Assembly (NCBI RefSeq): GCF_000516985.1
Contig: NW_006917093.1
Location: 5,179,013 to 5,243,012 of the forward strand
Direction of reading: 5' to 3'
DNA length: 64,000 nucleotides
Origin: Pestalotiopsis fici W106-1
Taxonomy: Eukaryota > Ascomycota > Sordariomycetes > Amphisphaeriales > Sporocadaceae
The notes beneath the pieces are model-generated. The model searched no databases. It was not told the origin of the DNA and saw only the letters and a program-made list of their open reading frames with translations. How positions within the stretch are numbered: the first letter of the stretch is position 1; the number at the start of each line of letters is the position of its first letter. This document shows, piece after piece, positions 48,586-60,164 of the stretch. Made by a program: the position numbers and the translations under genes.

Positions 48586-49126
48586 CGAAGCCAGGCTGAT
48601 ATACTAGAAGCCATTCAACGGCCTGCCCAAGGCCCATCCGCGCTGGGCCAAGGATACCGACCGGAGTCTGTACTAGGCAACCCCCATGGCTTCACGTCTC
48701 GCTAGCCATTGGACAAATTTTCAAATGCGTGTCGCGCGAGCATAGTATATTTTTGCTCCTTGAAATTAGGTCTTGAAGAATTTTAATACCATTTGGTTCT
48801 TACATGGCTCTTATGTAAGCCAGTTCTTCTGACAAAAAAAGAAACGAGGCTTTATTCAGGTGCATACTGTTGCTTTGTTCCTTTTTTTTTTTTCCACAAG
48901 CACCCATGCCAATCTTTCAAGCGCGACAACAGGAACCTGAACAATAGTGACTATTTACAAAGCGAGTTCAACTATGCGTTGAACTTTGCCTTTATCTCTT
49001 CATGACATAAGAACCGCATGTATATAATCCCCCCCGGCCACCGAGAATTATTCCCAAGTGATCAATCAGATTTACTCAACAACCTAATCAAAACTCTTAA
49101 GCAAACTTTTCAGTACATACATCAAC
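48586..49126. other. Intergenic between HEI10 and acidic coiled-coil gene
   Basis: 541 bp, both genes on +. T- and A-rich patches (for example 48829-48842 and 48883-48893). No gene seen; it should contain the HEI10 3' end and the next promoter. Confidence 0.65.
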
Positions 49127-50704
49127 ATGTTCCCCCAGAGAAGACAGGCTCCGCAGAAGGCTGGCCCCGCGGATCTGAGGCTCGCGGCTGTACCCGGGGA
49201 TGCAGTTCAACATTCTCTCCGCACTATCCCTCGGAAGCCTGTTTCTCAGCGGTATGATCATGTTCATGCGGATTTACCTCACGAGTCGAAGTTTGAAGCC
49301 CCGTCCTGGGTTTCACACGATTTCGTGCCTCGAGCAATGCCTAAAGCGCCGGCTCAGGCGCCAGAGTTACGAGAGAGGGGCAAGGAAGCTGGGCAGTTGA
49401 GGTCACTTTTTTCCAGCGTTTACAACCGTAACAAGAAGGGCAAGTCGAAGCTTGACAAGGCATCGATATCTGCGCCAATCAATATTTACGCCCCTCCTCG
49501 CGTATCAAACTTTCGAGCTCCGACGGGCACTATGCCGAGAAGACCGGGCCGGACAGATGGATTTACATCCGTCCCTACCAGCAGTCGGGCGCAAGCAAAC
49601 CCAGTGTCAGAAGCGAAACCTCTTCCACCAGTGCCCTCTGAGTGGAAAACCTCGAACCCAGTTCGCCTGTCGCCAGCTCCACGTGAGGATGCTGATATGG
49701 AAGATCAAGCCTATGCTCGCTGGAGCATAGGCAACTGGTCTCTGGTGGCAGACGACGGGGACCAAGAGCCTAGAGTTGCGGATTGGTCTTCAGATGAGGA
49801 GGGGGAGGAAGAGGAGTATGTCGATGACTTGGATTCAGCGTGTGGCGATGATGAACTGCGCCGAGCTTCCACTGAAGTTGTAGTCGACGGCGATGCAATC
49901 GAGAATTGGCAACTATCCAGAGGCAATGTTTACCTATCCTTCCCTGAGCCTGGCTTTGAGGAAAAGGAGGAGGGTAACTCGACAAAGCAGCAGCGCCGGC
50001 GGGGAATTATCTTCTCATCAAGTGAGACGGTTCAACTGCCTGACGAGGCTTATGTTGATGACGAGGTGAAGGAAGAAGAGGATGACGACCTTGAGGGCCC
50101 TGCTTCCAGCGAAGAGCCCTCGGTCTTTGACGCTTCTTTCCAGTCGCCTGAGCAGGAGCACTCTGTTGATAATGAGGACTCTAGCTCGGCACCTCACCTG
50201 CAGCTTGTTGAGATTAAAGTTACACCGCCGACACCTACTCGCGGACGGGCTGACAGCCTTGTACACAACGAATACCTTACCCCGGCCGATGCCTACAAGC
50301 GCATTGCCGAGAAATATCGAAAAGAAGCCAAGCGCTCCCGGGAGGAGGCGGATCTTGTGCTTTACCACTGTAAGCCTTTGATGCAAGCCTTTGAGATTAT
50401 CAAAAATGACCCCGAGTTCTCCCACCTGGACAGTTGGGAAGGCGCATTCGAGGTGTTGGAGATGATACTGCAAGAGCGCAAGTACAACAAAATTGCTCGC
50501 GAGCAGGCTCGCAGCTCAGCGATCTGGTTTCGCGAGTTGTACGAGAAGATGTTGAGCGAGCAGGTTCGTCTCGTATCCATTTACGGAACAAGCGAAGATT
50601 TCGTGTTCACGACTCTGTCATCAAGCGCTTCATCAGAAGGGCATGCAGAGAGGAGTGTGGAGCGGGAGCATACAAGGGGAGGTGAGTATTGGCATTTCGA
50701 CTAA
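49127..50704 (+). CDS. Hypothetical acidic protein with C-terminal coiled coil
   Basis: Not recognised. One long exon of 525 aa, starting MFPQRRQAPQKAGP. The N-terminal third is basic and Pro/Arg-rich with a YNRNKKGKSKLDK patch. The middle is very acidic (SSDEEGEEEEYVDDLD at about residues 220-235, KEEEDDDLEG at about 313-322). About residues 380-490 form a predicted helical, coiled-coil region beginning YLTPADAYKRIAEKYRKEAK and rich in Glu, Arg and Ala. There is no signal peptide or membrane segment. Its 3' end is uncertain: a GTGAGT donor at 50682 with a CTAATC branch word and an ACAG acceptor ending at 50754 would remove 73 nt and give a slightly different tail (GDPLAGL) ending at 50774. 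The spliced form looks at least as plausible as the unspliced one. Confidence 0.75.
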   Translation: MFPQRRQAPQKAGPADLRLAAVPGDAVQHSLRTIPRKPVSQRYDHVHADLPHESKFEAPSWVSHDFVPRAMPKAPAQAPELRERGKEAGQLRSLFSSVYNRNKKGKSKLDKASISAPINIYAPPRVSNFRAPTGTMPRRPGRTDGFTSVPTSSRAQANPVSEAKPLPPVPSEWKTSNPVRLSPAPREDADMEDQAYARWSIGNWSLVADDGDQEPRVADWSSDEEGEEEEYVDDLDSACGDDELRRASTEVVVDGDAIENWQLSRGNVYLSFPEPGFEEKEEGNSTKQQRRRGIIFSSSETVQLPDEAYVDDEVKEEEDDDLEGPASSEEPSVFDASFQSPEQEHSVDNEDSSSAPHLQLVEIKVTPPTPTRGRADSLVHNEYLTPADAYKRIAEKYRKEAKRSREEADLVLYHCKPLMQAFEIIKNDPEFSHLDSWEGAFEVLEMILQERKYNKIAREQARSSAIWFRELYEKMLSEQVRLVSIYGTSEDFVFTTLSSSASSEGHAERSVEREHTRGGEYWHFD

Positions 50705-53700
50705 TCCTTTGTGACCATTCTTCTCCTTCATTTTCACCGGGAACCTATGTACAGACCCTCTGGCAGGGCTGTAACAAAGAGCATTCAGTCCGAAGCTGGG
50801 CGAGCCCAGGTTGGCACCCAGCACAAGTCCCATTGTCAGTCCTCCCACCTGACTCTCACGCACACCTTCAAGGCCACATTTCTCTGGTCAGAGATGTTTG
50901 TCTTGCCGTATTCAAGAGTGAATTAAATATCGAGAGCCCGGTTATCCTTACGTAACGCTGCAGAGTTACGGATAGCCGGCGAGTAACTCTCAGCTTCAGT
51001 AATGTATGGTTCGGGTTAGAGATTCTTCTGATCAAAGAATCACCCATCCTAACCATTTCTAAGCCATCGCTATAAAGGCAAAAGATTAGAGATTTAAAGT
51101 AGAGCATCTCGAATCTCTCCGTCTTCAGCGAGTTTAAAGGCCATAAAGGGCCTGGCATAGGGGGAATGTCGATAAACGACATAAGTCAGCGGCAAACCCT
51201 CATCTTGCTCAAGGCTGCGGTGTAAGCAATGTCTCCAGCTGGGATATCGCCCCGCGGCCTGGCATTATACTACTTTTTGAATTGCTGAGCACCTGACCAT
51301 TTCTTCCATGTAGGTAAGGTATACATAATACATGGGAGATTTGGCAGCAAAAGTGACCATGCACAAAGCTCAATTATAGGCACAACTGCCAGGAAGTGTA
51401 AAGTCATAGGAGTTTGATGCTGCAGTATAGCTACAGATTCAGATCAGAGTTGTTGCATAATTTGGCGTTATCGGGTATCTTCTCAAGCAGTTCAATGAGC
51501 AATTTCCATTTCAGGGTATCTATGTATTGTTCGAAGAATGTCTCGTATTACGTGTGGAAGTATGTGTCACTTGTATGACGGGATCGTATCTAACTGTGAG
51601 TGCGATCGGTGAGCTTGTTGCCATAAGACCTTTGAATTATAATTTTCTCTCTCTTCAATGTAGTAATTTTCTCGTTTGTGACCCTATGTCCATGCATCTG
51701 ATGTTCACGATGATTGTGGGGATGTTTTAGGCTGTCGGTCAGGTATCATCCAGCCTCTTTTATTTCCACGTCGCAGACTTTCACGGCCCACCGGCGACTC
51801 AGCAACATGTCGATCACTTGGTATACCGAGTAAAGATATTGCCTCATTGCGCGACAAAGATTGAAACACTACTAGACCTTGATCGAGTTGTACGGTGCCA
51901 GTTGCTCTGGATACTACTACGGAGCACCGAGTTGAACCAGCCAACCAGCTTAGATCAGACTCGTATAACTTGCTGACAAGCGAGAGATATGACCGGACTA
52001 CCGGACCAGGGGAGAAGGATCTTCTTGAATAGGGTTGATTGATTGATCTTGTGCATATCTCAACGTTGTGACGGATATCCAAATTGACAATATACCGCGA
52101 ATCATTCCCAAGAACAGCTTCTGATAAGAAAAACAAACATTCATCCTATGACCCAGCTTGTACTTGGCAACTTGGATCATGAAGAACCACTTTTGTCTGT
52201 CTTTCTCTCTTGTCCATTGGGCGTTCAGGCCTGCCGCAGCAGTGGGCGCCTTTGTCACGAATCGCGAACCAAAGATTCAAGAAGTCAACCAAGCCAGCAT
52301 CTCTCCTTGGGCGACCCCATAAAAAAACATGCACCACTCAACCACCTGCACTTTGTACGGCAGCTTACGAAGTCCGATGCAGCCGACCAAAGATGGGGTT
52401 GCAGCTATGCAGCTATGGGGCAGCAGCCAACGGGAGTGGAACCGATGACATCGCTGCTCGCAGCGATCACACCTTTTTTTTTTTTTTCTCTCTTTGCAAG
52501 GGAAGACAGAATCCACAGTTGTACTTTGCACACATAGTATTCTCCCAATTGTCAGTACATCCCCGTGAACATTGCCAATGTCGTGGAGCACTTATGGTCG
52601 CAAAACGTCCCCCGTCGAAACACCAGATGGCCCCGCTCCGTGAAGACCGAGAGCAAGACTGGGAGCAACCGCAAAAAGAACAAAAAAGAGTTTCATTTTA
52701 TGTTTCTTTGTGCTTGCGCCGTAGACGCGGTTAGCGTGGTAGAACCCGTTCGGCTTATCTGCACACGGGAAGTTATGTCTTCTAGTCAGCATGGTTTAGC
52801 CGCGATATCTTTTGTGGTGAAAGCTCGTGTTTGGTGAAAGTCTGGTCACTTTTTCTAGACGGGGTTGACAGCAGATAGAGCTGAACCACTAAAATATTTC
52901 GAATGCTTCATGCATGTCTAGTCTATCCGAGGAGGGTCTTTTGGTGGCATGCACGTTTTTCTTCTCTACCTACATAGCACCACCAATGAGGTGCTAGGGT
53001 CGATTTGAGGCGATCTGTTGTGGCTGCTGCCGCCGCCGCGGCCGCCTGCTGCTGGGCAACTAGGGGCGATCAACCTAGGTACACTGTAAGTGAATGGGTG
53101 TTGGGGCGTTCAAAGTGAGACAAAATCCCACATGCGCCAGGCAGTGAGGCAATTGGTGGGGGGTTTTCGGGTTTTCTTAGACAGCATGCGCAAGACAATC
53201 TGTTTGATACAGATGAGGGGCAAGACAAGAGGCGCAACGGGAAGGCCAGGACAGGTGTACGGATGACCACACACGGGCCAAGACTTGCATACCCGTGGCA
53301 ATGGGGAAGCAAGGAGGATGATCCGCTATACACACGAGTATTCCGCAGGATGTATGTAGATCCTCCCATCTGTCTGTATGCGTACGTAGCTATTACGAAG
53401 CGTAAAACAGGCAGCCAGTCAAGCGTCAGAGGTGGTTTTGTCCTTTGGTTCCCAATGCGACAAGGGAGAATTGATGGGGATTACGTATGTGCCGTGTCTG
53501 TGTGCCATGGTGTACGATTGGGTAGGTACCCAAGGTATGTGCCGGCGAACAGACAGTTAATCACGATCAGATGGAACGACTCGAGCAACGACTCGCACTC
53601 CCGCCAACTCCGGCCCGTTTTTAACGTTTGTGGTGTAGACTGTTTCTCATGGTCTGACGGGGCGGACGCGAGAGAGATTCGAGTCAATTCACTACAGCCG

Positions 53701-55591
53701 AGTCCAGAATGGCACTGCAGTAGGCCAATGGATAAATCACTTCACTACCGGTACTTGGTTTATCTTTGTCGCTTCTGCATCGCGGCTTGCTAAGGTAGGT
53801 AGGTAGATTAACAGATATGTAGCAAGTATATAGTAGAGCCAAGGTCGCTAGAGCCCTCAGGCAGGTGCTTGGATTATACATTCGCACATGGGTAAGACCA
53901 CACCCAGCCGTTGTCAGCAGGAAGAAAAGGCTGAACCAAACCTTGAAGGGAAAAGTTGCAAAGATCAGTCCAATTTAGGTCTACTTGAGGCTTATCAGGG
54001 AAGCGGGTTTCCTTTTTTCTTCTTCTTCTTTATCTTTGACAAGCGGGTTGGCAGATATCGAGACTTTGCATCTCGGATGTGCTTGGCTTCATGCAAGTCT
54101 ATCTCGTCCATCTATCTATGTAGTGTAGTTCATCTACTAGTCCGCCTGGCCTCTAAGCTCCCTGCTCAGCCGTCAAGCTTGCAGTGGTGAGTCGAGTGCA
54201 GCAGTCTGTGATACCCGACAAGTGTATTGTTTCTCCCCATTTCCCCTTGTCTGGTTGGTCACTTGACACCTTGTCCGACCCGGGACCTGGCCACTGTGCG
54301 ACTGATGCTGCTCGAGCAACCCCAAGCTGCAAAACACGATGGCACGACTCTGCGTCTCGTCTCTGTGTATTGTACCGTATTGCGTTGGGTAGTGGCTTTG
54401 GCTGACTGACCACTCAAGTACTCGTATTCGTTGCTCTCGACAGTTTTGAAAAATGAACGACACCAACATTAGTCACTCACTTGCCCTCTGGCCAGTGAAT
54501 GGAAGCCAGAAGCTGGAGCTTACCTACACTACGGCAGAGATCGCCTAATAAGAGGTGCACTAAAAATCCGATGCTAACGAGTACCGACCAAAAAAAGAAT
54601 TTCCAAGCTTTGGTGCCAAAATCTCTCATCCCGCAAAAGGCGACTTTGGGCGGGATCCACCCGCCCTCCATGGCCCTGTTTTGCCCTCTCCAGGTTCTAA
54701 GTGCAGTAAAAGCTGGGCAAGTCAAGCGTCACCTAGCCAGGGAGTCTGGCTGTGTCTCGGCCAAACCCACAGATAGCGTCAGCTTAGTTGATGCTAATGG
54801 GTAAAGGTACTTCCACGATCTACAGATCCACCACCCATCGTCAGGTACCGCATCGCCCTCCCCTAACTCCTAGAGCTGCCCACCACCACGTTACGTATTC
54901 CCATCTTCCCAAGCAGGTCCCCCAATAAGGTACTGCGAGCAGTAGCAGGTATTTCCTGCCTGCTTCGCCATCCCATCCTGGCTGACCAAATTCCTGCGAT
55001 CCAGTTTCCCCTTCATCCCCAGAAAAACCCAAAACCTCAATCTTGGACGCTTTGGCAATTCCCAAGTTCTCTTCCTCCACCTTCGTTTTTATTATTCTAC
55101 TTTTTCAACTCCACCCCCTGTTCATTGACCCATTTGTCCGTTATCGTGGCCTCGTCTAGGCCCTGGCCCTTGTTTTATTGTTTTTTTCTTCTCGCCGTTC
55201 GCTATCTGCAATCGAGCTCTCCTAGTAGCCCCCTTTTAATGAGCGAATCGCAGCACAGACCCGACGCGCAATCTCCGAACCTTGAACTCATTCAACTTTG
55301 AGAACGCACCCAAAAAACGAACACCAGCCAATTTGCGCTTCTCCGTCTTGATCCGCCGACCTCTTGTCCCATCTTACCTTCTGGCAGCTACCCAATTTTA
55401 CCCCAGGGAAAGAGAAAGACAGAGACAGGACAGACAGAGACAGAGACACACGGCACGCGCGGGCTGAGATGCGATAGACTTTGTATACTTGTCATATTGA
55501 CACACTCCGCCGTCATCGCGTTAAGCATTCGAGCCGATTCAGGACGACCCTTCTTTTGCATCTTTAACGCAAAGCCCATACCTCTCTTCCG
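50705..55591. other. 4.9-kb gene-poor stretch
   Basis: No supported gene. 50938-51130 is rich in short inverted repeats (see findings). T runs occur at about 52472-52487. GGTAGGTAGGTAG occurs at 53793-53808, and a CCG/CGG-rich segment at about 53022-53052. The last 500 bases (about 55080-55590) are C/T- then A/C-rich and look like the YND1 promoter and leader, with GACAGAGACAGAG repeats at about 55415-55450. Confidence 0.5.
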
Positions 55592-57760
55592 ATGGGCAAA
55601 TCGAAATGTATGCTGATCTCCGCAGCTCTCAAAAACCCACACCCACTCTGGCAATACGAGCTTTGCTGACCTGGATCCTAATTTACAGGGCGATGGGGCG
55701 TCATCTTTGACGCAGGCTCCTCGGGCACGCGACTGCACATTTATCGGTGGAAGGACCCCGCGAGAGCAATTCACGATGCAGATGATGAAGACTTGGTGCG
55801 CCTGCCAAAGGTCAAGACGGACAAGAAATGGACCGAGAAGATCAAGCCCGGCATCTCGACATTTGGCGACAACCCAGAAGATGTCGGCGAATATATGAAG
55901 GCACTCGTTGAGAAGGCCGTCGCAATCATTCCCGAGGAAAAACATGCCGACACGCCCATTTTCCTCATGGCCACTGCGGGCATGCGTCTCTTGTCGCCAC
56001 TCCAACAAAGAGCCGTCTTGTCCGAGGTTTGCACGTACTTCCGCCAAAATACACAATTCTCCCTTCCCGACTGCGACAGGCATATTCAGGTCATTCCAGG
56101 CGAAACGGAAGGCTTGTACGGTTGGATAGCCGCCAATTACTTGCTGGGCGGGTTCGATAACCCAAAGGGACACGAGCACGGCAATGGTCACCACACCTAC
56201 GGATTCCTTGATATGGGCGGCGCATCGGCCCAGATTGCATTTGCGCCCAACAGCACCGAGGCCGAAAAGCACGCAAATGACCTAAAGCTTCTCAGATTAC
56301 GGACAATGAATGGCGCCCCATCCGAGTACAAGGTCTTTACTACCACATGGCTGGGATATGGTGTGCATCAGGCTCGGCAACGATATGTTGAGAAACTTGT
56401 CGAAACGTATCTGATCGAAGATGAGCACGAGGTACCAGACCCCTGCATGCCCAGAGGCCTGCGGACGACCGAGAACGGCGAGCAAATCAAGGGAGTGTCC
56501 AAGAAACTGGAGCTGGTAGGCACGGGCGACTTCCAGGGCTGCTTGAAAATGACAAGGCCGCTGCTTGGAAAAGATGTACCATGCGAGGATGAGCCGTGTC
56601 TGCTGAATGGCCAGCATGTCCCAGGAATCGACTTTGATGTAAATCACTTTGTGGGCGTCTCCGAGTACTGGCACACCACGCATGGGGTTTTCGTAGAGAA
56701 GGGCGAGAAAGCATACGACTACAATACATATCAAAAGAAGGTAGACGAGTTCTGCAGTCAGAGTTGGAGCGATATCGAGGCTACAACCACCCGAAAGAAG
56801 GACCATTCCAAAGAGGCGCAGGAGGCGTGCTTCAAGGCCTCATGGCTGATCAATGTACTTCATGAAGGAATCGGCGTCCCACGCGTTGGTATTGAGGAGA
56901 CGCCCAACCCCGATATCAACGTCACAAAGAATATCGGAGAGGCAGCACAGGAGAAAGGTTTCCTCGACGCATTCCAAGCAGTAGACAAGATCGACGACAT
57001 TGAAGTGAGCTGGACGCTGGGACCAATGGTGCTCTACGCAGCTGGTCAGGTACCGCCCTCGGACGGGACCGACAAGCATCCCGTTGGATTCGGCAGCAAC
57101 GTCAAGGGCATCCCCAAGGACTTTCAGTACGCCGGTTCGAATTGGACGGCGCTTCCCTTGCAAAGCAGCGGAGACGAAGACTGGGATGATCTTGCCGACG
57201 AGTTGGTCGACCACGTAAAAACCAGATCTGGCTCCGGATTCCTGTTCTTTATCCTGATCGCTCTCTTCATTGGTTACCTCTTCCGCCGCAAGGACCGCAG
57301 AATGCGCGTATATGGCAAAGTCAATTCTTTGTTACGGCGCCACCAAAGACGACCTGGAAGCCCACGTAGCAAGCCGAACCGCGGCCTGGCGGCTTTTACA
57401 AACAAGATCTTTGGCAGGAATTCGCATACCTACGAGCGCGTTTTGGAGGACGGTGATGCGGCCCAATTTGAGCTGGGCGATGTCGACTCCGACGAGGGTG
57501 AGAACTCGGACGGCAGCGGAGCCACTCGCCAGGGACGGACGTCTGGTTTGGCCACACCCAAGCTCAATGTCATGGGATCCTTTGACGATCTGACCAAGTC
57601 GGCACACCCTGGGAGTGCCCTGGACCGGACCGGACTGGTCGTGCGAACCGAAAGCCGCGAAAGGCTTACCCCTCAATTGCTACATGCCGGCAGACGGAGT
57701 CGAGCGGGCAGTCCCACGAGGATAAAGAGCCCGTTGATGGGTCCGCTCAATGAAGACTAA
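55592..57760 (+). CDS. YND1: Golgi apyrase (nucleoside diphosphatase) YND1, GDA1/CD39 family
   Basis: Golgi ecto-apyrase that hydrolyses NDP/NTP left after luminal glycosyl transfer, so that nucleotide-sugar import can continue. Exon 1 is only 16 nt (55592-55607, MGKSK plus one base); exon 2 is 55689-57760; total 695 aa. The junction gives WRWGVIFDAGSSGTRLHIYRW, matching the start of fungal Ynd1, which justifies the tiny first exon. Apyrase conserved regions: ACR1 DAGSSGTR (about residue 12), ACR2 MATAGMR (about 99), ACR3 GETEGLYGWIAANYL (about 143) and ACR4 DMGGASAQIAF (about 180). A single C-terminal transmembrane segment (GFLFFILIALFIGYLFRRK, about 522-540) is followed by a cytosolic tail of about 155 residues rich in Arg, Asp and Ser. 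This topology is Ynd1-like rather than Gda1-like. It works with mannosyltransferases such as ANP1. Confidence 0.95.
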
Positions 57761-58877
57761 AAGGCCACTTCTTATTCACCATTTATATTTTTGCATTTCA
57801 CTATTACCCCTGTTCAAACACACATTGGTGGAGATTAAAGCGTTTGGATTGCATGCTCATAAGAGCGCACGGGATCGGAGTTACACGGGGTCAACTGACG
57901 ACGCGCGACATGTGTGCTTGTCCATTGCATTTGGATTTTCCGGCGTCTTGTGGTGCTACGAGACTTGGATAATAAAATCCAAGTATTATTAGAGACTATG
58001 ATGCTGATAATTACGGCGTGCTACGAGCTGTCACCGACAATGAAGAACGGTTGACGATTAGTTTATAACGAAGACTACGGCCAACGAGGCTCAAGAATCA
58101 TAAACTTTTGAAACATGGTCGAGTGCACTGAAGTTGAATCGATTGCAAATGCGTGTGACTGCTTTCGCCAACACCATCGATAGAAAGAGAGAGACAGAGA
58201 CAGAGAGAGAGNNNNNNNNNNNNNNNNNNNNNNNNNNNNNNNNNNNNNNNNNNNNNNNNNNNNNNNNNNNNNNNNNNNNNNNNNNNNNNNNNNNNNNNNN
58301 NNNNNNNNNNNGAGAGAGAGAGAGAGCTTTGGAAACATCGACCTCACCGCCAATAATTAGTTCCAACTGCATACACATCGACCCAAACTGTCAAGCCAAA
58401 AGACCTTCCATCACTCCCATTGTAAGGTTTCAGCTCATCGATCACGTTTATTAATTGTACTGGTTCTCCAGCGTATGTACGTATGCACCTGAATATATTT
58501 TAGAGTTGACATCCCGCGGGTTTGCTTGGGCATGGCCCAACTGGTATATCGCTGCAGATCAACAACCTTGATGGCTACCCCTTTGGCCACCCACAGAACA
58601 CTCGTTGTTTCCGTCAACAACCTTGATGGGCAGCATATGCGCCATGCATCATGTGCTCTTTCCATCCACAGGAGTCTTTAATGGCAGTACGTCGTCATTG
58701 ATTTCAGATCAAGTATCTTCGAGGGAGTGGATATTTCGACAAACCATTTCTCTGGACCACGGCACCCGCAAACAACAAGAAGTACGGCCATGAGATACGC
58801 ACTCTGGCAGGGATAGCTTCATTACACCGACTGTACACAACCATAAATCACCCTCCAAAAAGATCAAATTACACAAC
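57761..58877. other. Intergenic containing an assembly gap
   Basis: YND1 3' flank, GA microsatellite with gap (58188-58326), then the promoter side of the 2EXR gene. The 16-mer TCAACAACCTTGATGG occurs twice (58559-58574 and 58614-58629). No gene seen. Confidence 0.65.
58188..58326. repeat. GA/GAGACA microsatellite interrupted by a 100-N gap
   Basis: GAGAGACAGAGACAGAGAGAGAG runs into N at 58212 and GAGAGA resumes at 58312. The gap is exactly 100 N, a conventional placeholder for unknown length, so the true repeat length is not known. Confidence 0.95.
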
Positions 58878-60164
58878 ATGGCAGCAACACAATCGTTCCA
58901 CCTCTTCTCAAAGCTCCCCGTTGAGCTGAGGCTGAAAATATACCATTTTGCTCTCACCCCGAGGACGGTTCCCGTTCGCCTCAAACTGGATCTCGATTCA
59001 TGGAACTGGAGCGCAGGGAAGGATTGGTGGACATGCTATGCTATTGTCCCAGATACGGAACGCCCAAGTGCACCACGGCCCACTGTGCTCGGCGCTTGCT
59101 TCGAGGCACGGGAAGAGCTGAAGGGGCTCTATGGCGGGCTCGAGATTGATCAGGAAATTCTGGAGACTTTGCTGATACCAAGACTACACACTGATGCCGA
59201 AGATCTCGACGAAGACATTGACAGCGAGTCATTAACGAGAAAAATGGTCGAAAACCTGCTCTCACAGAGGGGAAAACATCGTCGGCCACGCTTCAACTCG
59301 GACCGGGATACTCTCGAGTGGCGAGAGCCTCGCCGTTGGGTGTGTTGCGGCGATGAGCAGCTGCGGATGCTGGTTCACCCTCTGTTTCTAGCCGCAAGCC
59401 TGTCAGTGCGCCGTGTAAGCATCGAGTATGTGACGTCCATGGCCGACCTGCTCGAGGTCATGGCCCTTGCCGTGCTAGATACTCGCCGCGGCAGCTGCCT
59501 CGAAACCTTTGATATCAGCGTGAAGAATCCAAGCGACTGTCGCGTCCTACGCTTTAGACTCTGCAGACTTCCCGAGGTCATTCGACCCGCAGGAAAGAAG
59601 GAGATTGTCGGCCGGGTCATGGACGCTGTAGAGGACCGCCCTCAGGAAATTGAGGAGCTAGTCCGGCGCCATGGACTCGTCTGGTTTCCCTGGGCCCGCA
59701 GCGAGGCATATTGCAACGGCAATTCCAGCCAGGGCGATGCCTGCGAGACCCGTTTTCGCCGTATAATAGAAAAAATAGCATGTCACACGGCTCTCGCCTC
59801 ACGGAACACACCGGCCGTACCGACCGACTCGTCGCTCTACCCATTCCTGCCTTCGGAGAATCTCGCGACGAAGAACGTGGCCATACTACAGGTGCTGGCG
59901 GAGACCGACCCGACGACGGGGCCGGGGGCCAGCGGCACCTGGGCGCGCATCCAGGCTCTCGAGGACCCGGCGCAGGTCAAAGTCCAGTACACTCACGTCC
60001 CAGACGAGCCACTTAGCTTCGGCACTGGCGACGTGCGGATAGACATGCTCCTGTGGTGTCATATGCTCAAGTTGCACGGCGCGGGATACCCGGCAAAACT
60101 GCCTTTTAACATTGTCGGTGTACCCTGCCATGGCTTTTGCAACGAGGACGTTGGCATGAGCTGA
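58878..60164 (+). CDS. 2EXR domain-containing protein
   Basis: Single exon, 428 aa. It begins MAATQSFHLFSKLPVELRLK, with IYHFAL next: the fungal 2EXR motif (F-x-x-F-x-x-LP-x-ELR-x-x-I), an N-terminal module common in large families of Pezizomycotina proteins of unknown function and reminiscent of F-box-like adaptors. Farther on there is PTVLGACFEAREELKGLY, the usual second block after 2EXR. The rest is soluble, mixed alpha/beta by composition, with several Trp- and Cys-containing segments (EPRRWVCCGDEQLRMLVHPL). There is no signal peptide or membrane segment. A specific role cannot be given. Confidence 0.88.
   Translation: MAATQSFHLFSKLPVELRLKIYHFALTPRTVPVRLKLDLDSWNWSAGKDWWTCYAIVPDTERPSAPRPTVLGACFEAREELKGLYGGLEIDQEILETLLIPRLHTDAEDLDEDIDSESLTRKMVENLLSQRGKHRRPRFNSDRDTLEWREPRRWVCCGDEQLRMLVHPLFLAASLSVRRVSIEYVTSMADLLEVMALAVLDTRRGSCLETFDISVKNPSDCRVLRFRLCRLPEVIRPAGKKEIVGRVMDAVEDRPQEIEELVRRHGLVWFPWARSEAYCNGNSSQGDACETRFRRIIEKIACHTALASRNTPAVPTDSSLYPFLPSENLATKNVAILQVLAETDPTTGPGASGTWARIQALEDPAQVKVQYTHVPDEPLSFGTGDVRIDMLLWCHMLKLHGAGYPAKLPFNIVGVPCHGFCNEDVGMS

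Noticed and set aside
52210..52734. 174-codon frame on + in the 4.9-kb gap
   Set aside because: Contains poly-Phe from a T run and no recognisable family pattern.
55388..56272. 294-codon frame on - across the start of YND1
   Set aside because: Antisense to ACR1-ACR4 of the apyrase; the sense strand is decisive.
58075..58454. Frames crossing the N gap
   Set aside because: They exist only because N is read as unknown codons; the surrounding Ser-Leu or Glu-Arg repeats are microsatellite translations.
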